Assembly (NCBI RefSeq): GCF_030689305.1
Contig: NZ_JAUYVM010000007.1
Span: 124,001-188,000, forward strand
DNA length: 64,000 nt
Source of the DNA: Vibrio penaeicida
GTDB taxonomy: Bacteria > Pseudomonadota > Gammaproteobacteria > Enterobacterales > Vibrionaceae
Reading direction: 5' to 3'
Shown here: one piece after another, positions 44,738 to 53,799 of the stretch
How positions within the stretch are numbered: the first letter of the stretch is position 1
Layout of the letters: each line of letters begins with the position of its first letter
The notes under the pieces: generated by a model
What the model saw: only the letters and a program-made list of their open reading frames with translations
Databases searched by the model: none
What the model was told of the DNA's origin: nothing
Made by a program: the position numbers and the translations under genes

Positions 44738-45958
44738 ATGAAAGACGAAAAATTAACGCGACGTGGATTTATGAAAGTCTCTGCCCGTTATGGCGTGACA
44801 TCAACGTTTATTGCTGCTGGCACATTAGGGGCGGGAGCGACTCTGTCGCAGCTCGCTCAAGCCGCAGAACAAACAACGAAAAAGCGCTATGCCGTTAAAC
44901 CCAAATTCCAGCTTAAGTTTGGCGCATCTGGATTTAACGAAAAGAACCTGGATATTCAAAAGTCGGGGCAACTGTTCTTTGCCAAAGACCTTGAAGCGCG
45001 CACAAATGGCGCGATTCGGGTTGAGTTTATTGGTAGCAATCAAATTTGTGGGCAAACCAACTGTGTGAAAAAAACTCAGCAAGGCATTGTTGATATCTAC
45101 TCTGCCTCCACCCAAAACTCGGCCGGTGGTGCGCCTTATCTAAACGTTCTCGATTACGCCTACATGTTTCCTTCGCGGGCGGCGCAGTATCATTTCTTCT
45201 ACAGCAAAAAGAGTGAAGCGTTACTGCGAGAGCCGATGAGGAAAAGGCACAACGTCCAGTTTTTGTTTACGCACTGTGAACTAAGGGGGATTCAACTTGG
45301 GCTCAAATGGCAGGACAAACCAACGGTAACCTCTGTCGATCAACTTGCTGGAACCAAGAACCGAGTCACGGGTACACAACTTGGCCGGATTGCTATGGAG
45401 CTGATGAACCTAAACCCTGTTCCCATCGCATGGGAAGAAACCTTGGATGGTCTAAAGCAAGGTTTGATTGACGGGGCAGAAACGTGGATGGGTGCAGTGG
45501 CATACGCGGGAATGGCCCCTGTGGTTTCGCAGTGTGTAGACCTTAAATTCTTTTGTGGCACAGAGCATACGGCAATGAATCTTTCTGTATTCGATAAGTT
45601 GGGTTCAGATTTGCAAGATGCAGTGATGGAGTCGGCGTATCTAGCGCAAATATACACGCAAGGTATGAATGAAGCGGGCTTGTTCGACATTGTTGGCGCA
45701 ACCAATCCACAGAAACCCGACACCATTTTTGCGAAAAATAACGTTCGAGTTGCGACGTTGTCCGATGCTGAACTGAGAAAAGCGGAAGAAATGTGCTCCC
45801 CTGAGTTTAATCCAAAACCTTGGGAGGCATGGCGCGACCGTTTAAACAAGTGGTCTGGCGGTCATGATACCTATCAAGAAATTTACGATATTGCTCGTGA
45901 GATCCCCAAAGACATGGCCGCAGTGAATGTTGAGCCACAGCGTTGGTGGCAGAGCTAA
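44738..45958 (+). CDS. TRAP transporter periplasmic solute-binding protein (DctP family), Tat signal
   Basis: The 406-residue protein has a twin-arginine signal (T-R-R-G-F-M-K, then a hydrophobic stretch ending A-Q-A-A near residue 45). The mature part is a DctP-type binding protein with R-V-T-G-T-Q-L-G near the conserved arginine region. ATG 44738 has a ribosome-binding site (GGAGTGAT) and puts the Tat motif near the start. An upstream start at 44681 would not. Most TRAP binding proteins use Sec. A Tat signal suggests folding before export. The ligand, likely a carboxylate, is unknown. Confidence 0.87.
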   Translation: MKDEKLTRRGFMKVSARYGVTSTFIAAGTLGAGATLSQLAQAAEQTTKKRYAVKPKFQLKFGASGFNEKNLDIQKSGQLFFAKDLEARTNGAIRVEFIGSNQICGQTNCVKKTQQGIVDIYSASTQNSAGGAPYLNVLDYAYMFPSRAAQYHFFYSKKSEALLREPMRKRHNVQFLFTHCELRGIQLGLKWQDKPTVTSVDQLAGTKNRVTGTQLGRIAMELMNLNPVPIAWEETLDGLKQGLIDGAETWMGAVAYAGMAPVVSQCVDLKFFCGTEHTAMNLSVFDKLGSDLQDAVMESAYLAQIYTQGMNEAGLFDIVGATNPQKPDTIFAKNNVRVATLSDAELRKAEEMCSPEFNPKPWEAWRDRLNKWSGGHDTYQEIYDIAREIPKDMAAVNVEPQRWWQS

Positions 45959-46008
45959 TAAGAATAGGGTGGTGCAGCGGCTATTGCGGCACCTTTCCTA
46001 CCCTAAAC

Positions 46009-46028
46009 CTTGAGGTCACTTGGGTATA
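46009..46028. repeat. Short end fragment of the MITE-like repeat
   Basis: Twenty bases (starting CTTGAGGTCACTTGGG) are identical to the outer right end of the element at 39599-39881. They lie in the 102-bp gap between the DctP and DctQ genes. Confidence 0.8.
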
Positions 46029-46060
46029 TCAAGCATAAATTCAGATAACAGGATAGGGAT

Positions 46061-46588
46061 ATGACGTATCTTCGAACGCTTTTGGGTTGGCTGGACAAAA
46101 ACACGGAAAAAGTGATTATTCTGATCACTTACATCTCGATGGCGGGGATTATTTTTGTCGAGGTGATTCGGCGTTTCTTGTTCAATCAGCAGGTTCCGTG
46201 GAGTACCACCGTTCCTGTCTTGCTCTTTTTGTGGGTCACGTGGTTTGGCGCCTCTTACAACATCAAGAAACGTACTCACTTGGCGCTGACTGAAGTTCGG
46301 TCTCGGCTGCCATATCGAATGCAGTTTTTTTGCTTTGTTTTGGATGCAGTCTTATGGATTGCGTTTGCTGTGATAGTCATTTACTACACCTATCAACAGA
46401 CTTGGCTGGCGTATGACAATTTCGCCATTGTAGGGGGCACCGATAACGTAATGGAATGGTGGTTTTATTTGGCGACGCCATTGGCTTGGGGGCTGATAGT
46501 GGTTCGGGTGCTTCAGAATTTGAAGCAAGACATTGTTCGCTATCGAAATAACGAACCGTTTGTGCTGCAAGCATCATTATTGGATTAA
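46061..46588 (+). CDS. TRAP transporter small permease (DctQ family)
   Basis: A 175-residue inner-membrane protein with four hydrophobic segments (about residues 17-38, 55-70, 90-112 and 132-152), the size and layout of DctQ subunits. It pairs with the large permease that starts 11 bp downstream and with the binding protein upstream. V-I-R-R-F-L-F-N after helix 1 and the L-W-V-T-W-F-G-A segment are family-typical. Confidence 0.9.
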   Translation: MTYLRTLLGWLDKNTEKVIILITYISMAGIIFVEVIRRFLFNQQVPWSTTVPVLLFLWVTWFGASYNIKKRTHLALTEVRSRLPYRMQFFCFVLDAVLWIAFAVIVIYYTYQQTWLAYDNFAIVGGTDNVMEWWFYLATPLAWGLIVVRVLQNLKQDIVRYRNNEPFVLQASLLD

Positions 46589-46598
46589 GGGAGGAATC

Positions 46599-47888
46599 AT
46601 GGATAACGCAACACTTATTACCCTTATTTCAATCGGCGTAACGATTTTGTTTTTGCTGGGTATTCCGATTTTCTTGGTGATTGGCTTCTGGGTCGTTGGA
46701 TGCAGTCTCGTCATCGATTTCACTCTTGCAAACGTGGGTGTAACCCTATTTGAAGGGTTGAGCTTTTTCGGTTTACTGGCGCTGCCTTTGTTTATTCTAA
46801 CGGGCGACCTTATCAATGCAGCTGGTATCGCCAAGCGCATGTCGGACTTTGCTTATTCAATACTGGGCTGGGTTCGCGGTGGACTAGGAATGGCTACCAT
46901 TGGTGCATGCGGAATGTTCGCTGCTATTTCAGGATCGAATGCGGGGACCACGGCAACAATCGGTTCGATCATGCAGCCTGAAATGGCAAAAAACAAATAC
47001 GATGAACGCTTTGCAGCAGCCACCGTCGCTGCGGGAGGCACGGTGGGCATCATTATTCCGCCTAGCATTATCTTTATCGTTTATGGTTTTCTGCTCGACT
47101 TATCCATCAGTGATTTGTTTATAGGCGGGATGCTACCAGGCATTCTAATGGTGATTGCCATGCAAGTAACCTGTTACTTGGTTAGCCGACGCAATAACTG
47201 GGGAGACATGATTCGATTCGAACCAAAACGAATTGTTCGTGCTGGCCTTAGAGCGTATTTAGGCATACTGGCAATCGGGATTGTGATTTACGGCATATAT
47301 TCTGGAACGTTTTCACCAACAGAAGCCGCAGGGGTAACAGTTGGGTTTTGTTTGATTGCGGGTGTCTTGGTGACTCGCCAAATAAAGCTTTCTAAGTTGC
47401 CGGAAATCTTGCTTCGCTCTGGGCAGATTACGGGCATGTTAGCACCGCTGATCGCGGTTTCGGTTGTTATGCAGCAAATTCTCTCACTATTGGGTGCAGG
47501 AGAAGTCGTGAATGGCTGGATGTCGAACATCGGTGACCCAGTCTTTATTTTGTTGGCGTGTATGTTCCTCGTTCTTATGGCGGGCACTGTACTAGAAAGT
47601 TTGCCTAACACCATCATATTGGCACCGATTTTAGCACCAATAGCCTATAGTGCAGGCGTGGATCCTATTCACTTTGCGGTGGTTTTCCTTGTCGGCGATG
47701 CAATCGGGTTTATTACTCCCCCATATGGGCTTAACTTGTATGTCGCCAGTGGTATGACGGGTATACCGTACTTCACGATTGTGCGTCATGTTCTGCCATA
47801 TTTATTCGCATTGATGATTGCTTGGCTTATCATTGCTTTCTGGCCACCGCTGTCGACATTCCTATTGCAATTTGGTGGTGCTGGTTAG
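46599..47888 (+). CDS. TRAP transporter large permease (DctM family)
   Basis: A 429-residue inner-membrane protein with about 11-12 hydrophobic segments, the transport subunit that uses the sodium gradient. I chose ATG 46599, preceded by a strong ribosome-binding site (GGGAGGA). The upstream reading from 46533 only overlaps dctQ. Family segments include S-G-S-N-A-G-T-T-A-T-I-G and I-I-P-P-S-I-I-F-I-V-Y-G. The IclR regulator gene follows 45 bp later. Confidence 0.93.
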   Translation: MDNATLITLISIGVTILFLLGIPIFLVIGFWVVGCSLVIDFTLANVGVTLFEGLSFFGLLALPLFILTGDLINAAGIAKRMSDFAYSILGWVRGGLGMATIGACGMFAAISGSNAGTTATIGSIMQPEMAKNKYDERFAAATVAAGGTVGIIIPPSIIFIVYGFLLDLSISDLFIGGMLPGILMVIAMQVTCYLVSRRNNWGDMIRFEPKRIVRAGLRAYLGILAIGIVIYGIYSGTFSPTEAAGVTVGFCLIAGVLVTRQIKLSKLPEILLRSGQITGMLAPLIAVSVVMQQILSLLGAGEVVNGWMSNIGDPVFILLACMFLVLMAGTVLESLPNTIILAPILAPIAYSAGVDPIHFAVVFLVGDAIGFITPPYGLNLYVASGMTGIPYFTIVRHVLPYLFALMIAWLIIAFWPPLSTFLLQFGGAG

Positions 47889-47933
47889 GCTAATAAATCT
47901 AAGCAAGCTAAGGCTTTAAAGAGGGGAAAATAC

Positions 47934-48698
47934 ATGGATGAGGAACGGCATTCTTACCCTACCATCATGCGCGGATTTGTGGTGTTGGAGAGAGTGGTGC
48001 AAGCACACAAGCCAATATCGACAGCTGACTTGATGGATGAACTCGGTTTAGCCAAGCCGACACTGAACCGAATACTTCAGCAGTTAGAGGAAGAAGGTTT
48101 AGTGGAGCGTGAGCCCGTTAGTCGGCGTTATATACCTAGCTTACGTGCACGTGCATTTTCGAGGAGCATCATGTCGAATCATGCATTAAGTGCGCCTCGA
48201 CATGCGATCTTAAAAGTATTGTCTCAAGAAGTTGATGAAACGTGTAATTGCACCATGTTAGATGGCGATCACACCGTTTACTTTGATCGCGTTGAAGCTA
48301 ATTGGCCGTATCGAATTCAGCTTCCTGTTGGGTCTCAGCTCCCCCTTCATTGCACGGCAAGCGGGAAAATGCTGCTTGCTCATATGAAGCCTAAAGTTCG
48401 AGATAAGCTAATCAATGCAACACCATTGAGATCTTATACGTCATTCACGCTTACTGATCCCAGTGCTTTGTTGGAAGAGCTGGAGAAGATTCGTCATGAG
48501 GGGATTGCATTTGATCGGGAAGAATTTATGGAAGGCATGGTGGCAATTGCTGTACCCGTCCGGGATCAGAGCGGCAGCGTATGCTTCACTGTCTCTGTTC
48601 ATGCCCCTAAAATTCGTAAGACGTTGGAAGATTTACGAATGTATCTCCCCTTTCTGAATAAAGCCGCTACTGCTTTGGCGAAAGTTCAGTTTGAATAA
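47934..48698 (+). CDS. IclR-family transcriptional regulator
   Basis: The 254-residue protein has an N-terminal winged helix (about residues 8-68, with P-I-S-T-A-D-L-M-D-E-L-G and K-P-T-L-N-R-I-L-Q-Q-L). A C-terminal IclR effector-binding domain carries P-L-H-C-T-A-S-G-K near the ligand pocket. It is the last gene of the TRAP cluster and probably controls the cluster and the divergent GMC gene in response to the imported compound. A bidirectional terminator follows. Confidence 0.92.
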   Translation: MDEERHSYPTIMRGFVVLERVVQAHKPISTADLMDELGLAKPTLNRILQQLEEEGLVEREPVSRRYIPSLRARAFSRSIMSNHALSAPRHAILKVLSQEVDETCNCTMLDGDHTVYFDRVEANWPYRIQLPVGSQLPLHCTASGKMLLAHMKPKVRDKLINATPLRSYTSFTLTDPSALLEELEKIRHEGIAFDREEFMEGMVAIAVPVRDQSGSVCFTVSVHAPKIRKTLEDLRMYLPFLNKAATALAKVQFE

Positions 48699-48726
48699 CC
48701 CTTGAGTTATGGCAAAAAAATGCAAT

Positions 48727-48755
48727 AAAAAAGACCAGTCGAAGCTGGTCTTTTT
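48727..48755. terminator. Bidirectional terminator between IclR gene and tpiA
   Basis: Arms AGACCAG (48732-48738) and CTGGTCT (48745-48751) with flanking A and T runs form a symmetrical hairpin that ends both converging transcripts. Confidence 0.88.
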
Positions 48756-48777
48756 AATGTGTTCTGGAAAATCAGAA

Positions 48778-49548
48778 TTACGCTTTTGCTTCTGCCGCTG
48801 CTTTAGCTATAGCTGCGAAACCTTTAGGGTCTAGAGATGCACCACCTACTAGCGCACCATCAATGTCTGGCTGTGCGAAGTAAGACGCTGCATTTTCAGG
48901 CTTAACAGAACCACCGTATTGGATGATTACTTGCTCTGCTACTGCTGCGTCTTTTTCAGCGATAAGTGCACGGATAGAAGCGTGAATACGCTGTGCATCA
49001 TCAGCGGTTGCTGCTTTACCAGTACCGATAGCCCAGATTGGTTCGTATGCGATGATTGCGCCATTTAGAGCTTCAACGCCATAAGCGTCGATCACTGCAT
49101 TGATTTGACGTGCACATACAGCTTCAGTTTCGCCTGCTTCGTTTTGAGCGTCAGACTCACCGATACAGAATACTGGCTTTAGGCCGTTTTCTTTAAGGAA
49201 TGCGAACTTCTTAGCAACAAACTCGTCAGACTCAGCGTGGTACTCACGACGCTCAGAGTGACCGATGATGATGTGCGTTGCACCGAAATCTTTTAGCATT
49301 TCAGGAGAAGTATCACCAGTGAATGCACCGCTGTTATTTACATCAGTGTTTTGCGCGCCCAAGATGATTTTGTTGCCGCCTTCTTTAATTAGACGCTCAG
49401 CTAGGTCGATGTAAAGTGCTGGTGGAGCAACTGCAACGTCTACACCAGTTACGCCTTCAAGTTCAGCATTTAGGCCATTTAATAGTTCAGTGACCATTGA
49501 CTTGCTGCCATTAAGTTTCCAGTTACCCATCACTACAGGACGACGCAT
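48778..49548 (-). CDS. tpiA: Triosephosphate isomerase
   Basis: TpiA interconverts dihydroxyacetone phosphate and glyceraldehyde-3-phosphate. From ATG 49548 the protein is 256 residues, starting [14 protein letters not shown]. The N-W-K lysine, the catalytic histidine in I-I-G-H-S-E-R-R and the glutamate in [11 protein letters not shown] are all present. A longer reading to 49647 adds unrelated residues and is rejected. Confidence 0.98.
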   Translation of the reverse strand: MRRPVVMGNWKLNGSKSMVTELLNGLNAELEGVTGVDVAVAPPALYIDLAERLIKEGGNKIILGAQNTDVNNSGAFTGDTSPEMLKDFGATHIIIGHSERREYHAESDEFVAKKFAFLKENGLKPVFCIGESDAQNEAGETEAVCARQINAVIDAYGVEALNGAIIAYEPIWAIGTGKAATADDAQRIHASIRALIAEKDAAVAEQVIIQYGGSVKPENAASYFAQPDIDGALVGGASLDPKGFAAIAKAAAEAKA

Positions 49549-49793
49549 AGGAATATCTCCATTAATTAATGTAAAAAATAAACGTGATTGCGAAAGAATA
49601 TAACAGATTAATACGGCTAAATCATGACTGGTGTCATGTCTTTCCATGATCTGACTGTAAGGTCAGATCTGATGGTGTTACCAAAGAGATAAAAACCAGT
49701 GATCAAGTGGGCAGTTTCATGTCCAGAGTGCACCAAGGCGCTTAATTTCCTGTATCTTAAGCCAAATCACGGAAAGATGAACAAGGACGAGCA

Positions 49794-50141
49794 ATGCCTA
49801 ACTTAGTGATGGAGTATTCGAACTCGGTCGATGAACGAGTGAATGTGCAATTGTTGCTGGAAGATTTACATCAAGCAGCGATCAACAGTGGTTTGTTTGA
49901 AGTGTCCTCGGTAAAGTCTCGAGCTTTGCGTTGCCACCATTGGTTGGTGGGGGATCAGGAAGACTCGGTGGATTTTATTCACATTACATTTGATTTGTTA
50001 GACGGCAGAACCGAAGAACAAAAACGCACGTTGTCGAGTCAGTTGATGGAGATATTGCAACAGCAAGCCAGTGAAGTTCATAGCTTGACCATTAATGTCC
50101 GTGATATGGACACCAAATGTTTTCAAAAAGTGCTCAATTGA
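49794..50141 (+). CDS. 5-carboxymethyl-2-hydroxymuconate isomerase-like protein
   Basis: The 115-residue protein begins M-P-N-L-V-M-E-Y-S, giving the N-terminal proline used as catalytic base in CHMI/tautomerase enzymes after Met removal. Members isomerise 5-carboxymethyl-2-hydroxymuconate in homoprotocatechuate breakdown. No other genes of that pathway are nearby, so the real substrate may differ. It is followed 17 bp later by the DUF805 gene. Confidence 0.85.
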   Translation: MPNLVMEYSNSVDERVNVQLLLEDLHQAAINSGLFEVSSVKSRALRCHHWLVGDQEDSVDFIHITFDLLDGRTEEQKRTLSSQLMEILQQQASEVHSLTINVRDMDTKCFQKVLN

Positions 50142-50158
50142 GCAAAGGTAAGTAAAAG

Positions 50159-50587
50159 ATGTCGATGAAGCAGTACTTGTTTTCTTTTCGCGGACGTATC
50201 GGGCGTCAGGTTTTCTGGATCTGGAATGCGTTCTATTATCTGATAGTGATTGGTTTTAGTTTTGGTGCAGGGACATTATTCCCAGACTTAGGAAATGTCA
50301 TTGCCATCGCCTTCCTAGCGTTCATGCTTTTCCCTGATCTTGCTATTACCGCAAAACGTTGGCACGACAGGGGAAAATCTGTGTACTGGCTTGCATTGCA
50401 TATTCCGGTTATCGCTGGGCGTGTTTTGGTACCTGTTGCAGCGCCAGGCGTTGAAATTCAAACTTCACCTCTTGAAATGATTGCTTCTATCTTAGCGTTG
50501 GCGGCGGGCGTGTGGATTTTTGTGGAATGTGGTCTGCTGAAAGGTGATGACAAAGAAAACCAATATGGTGCTCCTCCGCTTAAATAA
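50159..50587 (+). CDS. DUF805 inner-membrane protein
   Basis: A 142-residue membrane protein with the DUF805 start (F-S-F-R-G-R-I-G-R-Q-V-F-W), about four hydrophobic segments and the conserved K-R-W-H-D-R-G-K-S after the second. The function of this family (YhaH/YhaI type) is not established. A terminator follows at 50645. Confidence 0.9.
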   Translation: MSMKQYLFSFRGRIGRQVFWIWNAFYYLIVIGFSFGAGTLFPDLGNVIAIAFLAFMLFPDLAITAKRWHDRGKSVYWLALHIPVIAGRVLVPVAAPGVEIQTSPLEMIASILALAAGVWIFVECGLLKGDDKENQYGAPPLK

Positions 50588-50644
50588 GCCAATCCTCGTG
50601 CGATATTGAAAGCGACAAAGCGCAACGAATGCAATAGCCCAATG

Positions 50645-50672
50645 AAAAACGGACCGAAGGTGGTCCGTTTTT
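50645..50672. terminator. Intrinsic terminator after the DUF805 gene
   Basis: Arms ACGGACC (50649-50655) and GGTCCGT (50662-50668) are flanked by A and T runs. It ends the plus-strand unit 49794-50587 and can also stop the minus-strand DUF3135 gene. Confidence 0.88.
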
Positions 50673-50738
50673 GTATTTGTACTCAAACTGTTTCAAAGTG
50701 TAGAGTTCAGCGAGTTTCGTTTGAGTGTACTTATCGAG

Positions 50739-51068
50739 CTATTGTTTTCGTTCTAAGTCGAACGGAACAATGTCGGCGGATTCCTTAATGATATCGCCAT
50801 GCAAAGCATCTTGGAACTTTCCAATTTGAGCGGTGAGCTCGTTCATTAATGCTACATTGGCATGGGTTGGATTTTTACATCTGTCAATGACTCGTTCGAT
50901 GTGAGTTTGCTGCGCCCGCAAGCGGGGCTGCATTTCAGATGATGCGTATGTGATCATCTCATCGCACATCTTCTGGCGAAATTGATTAAATGCTTCTGGA
51001 TCATCCTGAGCCAGAGCGACAAGCTCCTCAAATGGAGGTAAAGTTTGATCGTATTGAGCGCGTCCCAT
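50739..51068 (-). CDS. DUF3135 protein
   Basis: A 109-residue, mostly helical soluble protein starting M-G-R-A-Q-Y-D-Q-T-L-P-P-F-E-E-L-V-A-L-A-Q, the DUF3135 signature. ATG 51068 has an ideal ribosome-binding site (AGGAGG, 6 bp upstream). A GTG at 51074 is less likely. Function unknown. Confidence 0.85.
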   Translation of the reverse strand: MGRAQYDQTLPPFEELVALAQDDPEAFNQFRQKMCDEMITYASSEMQPRLRAQQTHIERVIDRCKNPTHANVALMNELTAQIGKFQDALHGDIIKESADIVPFDLERKQ

Positions 51069-51247
51069 CTGCACCCTCCTACTTCTTTGTTACAGCACAT
51101 GATCAGAGCATACGATAAAATTAGCTCAAAAAATGCACTGTAATTGCTCTATTATTGTTCTGTCTCATTATTGATATATGCAACTACAGCCTTAAAATAA
51201 TGCGACAGATTGAGCTTTCAACGTAAGTTTATGATGCGATTGGGAAA

Positions 51248-51865
51248 TTAGTGAGGGCTAATTTGATAGCTGCAGCGACGCTTTCCTTGAATGATATGTT
51301 CGGTTCGCGTAACTGAATAATCTTTTCCTAAAAGCTTACGGAAGACATTCAGCTCGGATAGGCAGAGATTGGGGCACCGTTTTGCAGCTCGGCAAATAGG
51401 GCAATGATTTTCTATGAGTTCAAATCCTTGCTCGTTTTTTAGCAACTCAACCATATAACCTTCGCTATCTCGGAGCTCAGTAAGCACGTTTAGCTTTTCT
51501 TCCAATGTCTTACAATGCGCCATTGCCGTTTGGTATTGTCGAAGTGTGGTTGCTTCACGCTCTGCCGTGACTTTTTCCATCCCTTCTTTCCCAAAGACAG
51601 ACTCTACAGCATCAATCATATTAATCATCAGGTCGCTATGACCATCAAAGAATTGTGCGTGACCTTTATCGGTAAGTGCCCAATGGCGGGTCGGGCGTCC
51701 GACTTTCGCTTTTATATCATCAAAATCTAAGAACCCTTCGTCTTCTAGGCTCTGAAGGTGTTGGCGTGCGCCCATCGTTGTCATGGATAAATCTTGTGAA
51801 AGTTTTTTGGCAGTAATAGCGCCTTCACGTTTGATTTTATTCAGAATCCGATCAGTGGTTTTCAT
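51248..51865 (-). CDS. Winged-helix regulator with C-terminal cysteine cluster (SufR-like)
   Basis: The 205-residue protein has an N-terminal helix-turn-helix (about residues 5-70, with I-T-A-K-K-L-S-Q-D-L-S-M-T-T-M-G-A-R-Q-H-L). Near the C-terminus it has C-P-I-C, then C (R-C-P-N) and C (N-L-C), and a last cysteine in R-R-C-S-Y-Q-I. This arrangement resembles SufR-type repressors that bind an Fe-S cluster. No suf genes are adjacent, so targets are unknown. Iron-sulfur or redox sensing is an inference. Confidence 0.75.
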   Translation of the reverse strand: MKTTDRILNKIKREGAITAKKLSQDLSMTTMGARQHLQSLEDEGFLDFDDIKAKVGRPTRHWALTDKGHAQFFDGHSDLMINMIDAVESVFGKEGMEKVTAEREATTLRQYQTAMAHCKTLEEKLNVLTELRDSEGYMVELLKNEQGFELIENHCPICRAAKRCPNLCLSELNVFRKLLGKDYSVTRTEHIIQGKRRCSYQISPH

Positions 51866-51965
51866 GTTGTCCTTACCTCTAGCTTGATAACTATTATGAG
51901 GTATGAGGTTAATAAAGCAAACTCTTGATTAACTGTCGGTTACTTTGTTAAAGGATGAGTCTTAA

Positions 51966-51995
51966 AACAAAAAGCGCAGCCAAGGCTGCGCTAAT
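51966..51995 (-). terminator. Intrinsic terminator after glpX
   Basis: Arms AGCGCAGCC (51973-51981) and GGCTGCGCT (51984-51992) form a 9-bp stem, with a T run on the minus strand below 51973. It lies 18 bp after the glpX stop. Confidence 0.9.
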
Positions 51996-52012
51996 GACAA
52001 TATGATTATCGC

Positions 52013-53020
52013 TTACAGAATAAAGTCACGAACTTCGTCATCTTTACGATCAAGATAGTGAGTTGACTGAATACGGCGAATCGTACGACAACGACCTCGA
52101 ATTAATAGCGTTTCGGTCGTGGCGATATTCCCTTGGCGAGAAATCCCTTCAAGCAGATCGCCTTTGGTAATACCGGTCGCAGAAAAGACCACATTGTCGC
52201 TGCGCGCCATATCTTCCATGCGCAAAACAATGCCAGCAGTAACGCCCATTTCTTTACAGCGCTCTAGCTCTTTTTCGCCATGAGCTCGATTTTCTGGCGT
52301 ATCGCCTTTGACTTCGTGACGTGGCAGTAAGCGGCCGTGCATATCACCATCTAGGGCGCGAATAACTGCCGCTGATACGACACCTTCCGGTGCGCCACCA
52401 ATGCAATACATGACATCCACTTCGCTATTTGGTATACAAGTTAGAATGGATGCGGCAACATCACCATCCGGCACAGCGAATACGCGGATACCCATCTGCT
52501 GCATTTCAGCAATCACTGCATCGTGACGAGGCTTGGCTAGTGTGGTGACGGTTAATGTATCCAGTGTTTTCCCTAGAGCGGTAGCGATGTTCACTAGGTT
52601 TTCAGCCAAAGGCTTACTTAGGTCTATTACCCCTTTTGCACCCGGACCCACAACCAATTTTTCCATGTACATGTCAGGCGCTTTCAAAAAGCTGCCTTTT
52701 TCACCAGCGGCTAATACCGCGAGTGCATTTGATTGCCCCATTGCGGTCATGCGAGTGCCTTCGATTGGGTCAACCGCGATATCCACGGCATCACCGCCAA
52801 CGCCAACACTTTCACCAATGTAAAGCATAGGAGCATCATCAATCTCGCCTTCCCCGATAACAATCTCACCAGAGATGTCAGTTTTATTGAGAAGGGCACG
52901 CATAACTTCAACAGCGGCACCATCAGCGGCGTTTTTATCGCCTCGACCAAGCCATTTATAGCCAGCCAGTGCTGCGCCTTCAGTTACTCGGGAAAATGCC
53001 ATCGCCAAATCGCGTTTCAT
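52013..53020 (-). CDS. glpX: Class II fructose-1,6-bisphosphatase
   Basis: GlpX hydrolyses fructose-1,6-bisphosphate in gluconeogenesis. The 335-residue protein from ATG 53020 starts M-K-R-D-L-A-M-A-F-S-R-V-T-E. It has I-G-E-G-E-I-D-D-A-P-M-L and D-P-I-E-G-T, the metal-binding motifs of the lithium-sensitive phosphatase family. A TTG/GTG start at 53038 is rejected. It is divergent from zapB, as often in this group of bacteria. Confidence 0.96.
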   Translation of the reverse strand: MKRDLAMAFSRVTEGAALAGYKWLGRGDKNAADGAAVEVMRALLNKTDISGEIVIGEGEIDDAPMLYIGESVGVGGDAVDIAVDPIEGTRMTAMGQSNALAVLAAGEKGSFLKAPDMYMEKLVVGPGAKGVIDLSKPLAENLVNIATALGKTLDTLTVTTLAKPRHDAVIAEMQQMGIRVFAVPDGDVAASILTCIPNSEVDVMYCIGGAPEGVVSAAVIRALDGDMHGRLLPRHEVKGDTPENRAHGEKELERCKEMGVTAGIVLRMEDMARSDNVVFSATGITKGDLLEGISRQGNIATTETLLIRGRCRTIRRIQSTHYLDRKDDEVRDFIL

Positions 53021-53180
53021 GTGGACTCCAGATACCAAACAAAATTAGAGAAATAATTGGCGGCAATTCTATCACAGCCCCATTCAAACGTTTGCGATTT
53101 TGCCTTTGAAATCCAGTGTCGATTGCCCAGTATCAATTTTTGACGGCAAATTTGTAGATATTAATAAGGAACGTCAAGAT

Positions 53181-53210
53181 TTGGTTAAATATCGACTTTT
53201 TTTTAACCAA
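53181..53210. other. Inverted repeat in the glpX-zapB gap
   Basis: Arms TTGGTTAAA (53181-53189) and TTTAACCAA (53202-53210) are perfect, with a 12-base loop. The hairpin lies in the 305-bp divergent gap about 160 bp from glpX and 115 bp from zapB. It could be an operator or a structured leader. No known regulator consensus was recognised. Confidence 0.5.
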
Positions 53211-53325
53211 CCGAGCATAGATCACCAATTTTGAACGTGTGTCTATCAAAGATGCTGAGTAGAATGTGAGGTAATTTGTGAACTTTCATTCACGCAGACT
53301 GAATCAAAATAAACAGGTGGCTAAC

Positions 53326-53568
53326 ATGTCTTTAGAAGTCCTAGAGCAGCTAGAAGTAAAAATCCAAACCGCAGTTGACACTATCGCACTTCTACAAATG
53401 GAAGTGGAAGAATTGAAAGAGCAAAACGCTCAACTTAATTCCGAAGCAAACGAGCTGAAAAGCAACCGTGAAGAACTAGAGTCACAAAACATTAAGATGC
53501 GTGAAGAGCACACTGCGTGGCAGGAGCGTATTCGTAACCTTCTCGGGAAGATGGACGACGTAGAATAA
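53326..53568 (+). CDS. zapB: Cell division protein ZapB
   Basis: ZapB is a small coiled-coil protein that links FtsZ-bound ZapA to the chromosome terminus protein MatP. From ATG 53326 the protein is 80 residues, nearly all heptad-rich (L-E-V-L-E-Q-L-E-V-K-I-Q onward). A longer reading from 53278 adds a non-family tail and is rejected. Its divergent neighbour is glpX. Confidence 0.95.
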   Translation: MSLEVLEQLEVKIQTAVDTIALLQMEVEELKEQNAQLNSEANELKSNREELESQNIKMREEHTAWQERIRNLLGKMDDVE

Positions 53569-53742
53569 TTCAAGCCTAAGTTTGCCCTATTATTTTATAG
53601 CGTTGTCAGAAGTGCTCATTTACATTCGTAAACTCCGCGCTTCTTCCTAGCTCTAAAAAAAATAGGGGCGGCACTTAGACATTGATTTATAGTTGCTAGG
53701 CTGAAGAATCAACTTGTGTAGATTCCTAAGACCTAACAAAAC

Positions 53743-53770
53743 AAAAAAAGCAGCCATCGGCTGCTTTTTT
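53743..53770. terminator. Bidirectional terminator between zapB and rraA
   Basis: Arms AGCAGCC (53749-53755) and GGCTGCT (53759-53765) have a 3-base loop and A and T runs on both sides. It is 175 bp after zapB and 30 bp after the rraA stop. Confidence 0.88.
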
Positions 53771-53799
53771 GGTATGAGTACTACGGTAAAGATACTTGT

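Noticed and set aside
45340..45849. 169-residue minus-strand reading over the DctP gene
   Set aside because: It is a shadow of the TRAP binding protein gene. It has no ribosome-binding site or family match that I can see.
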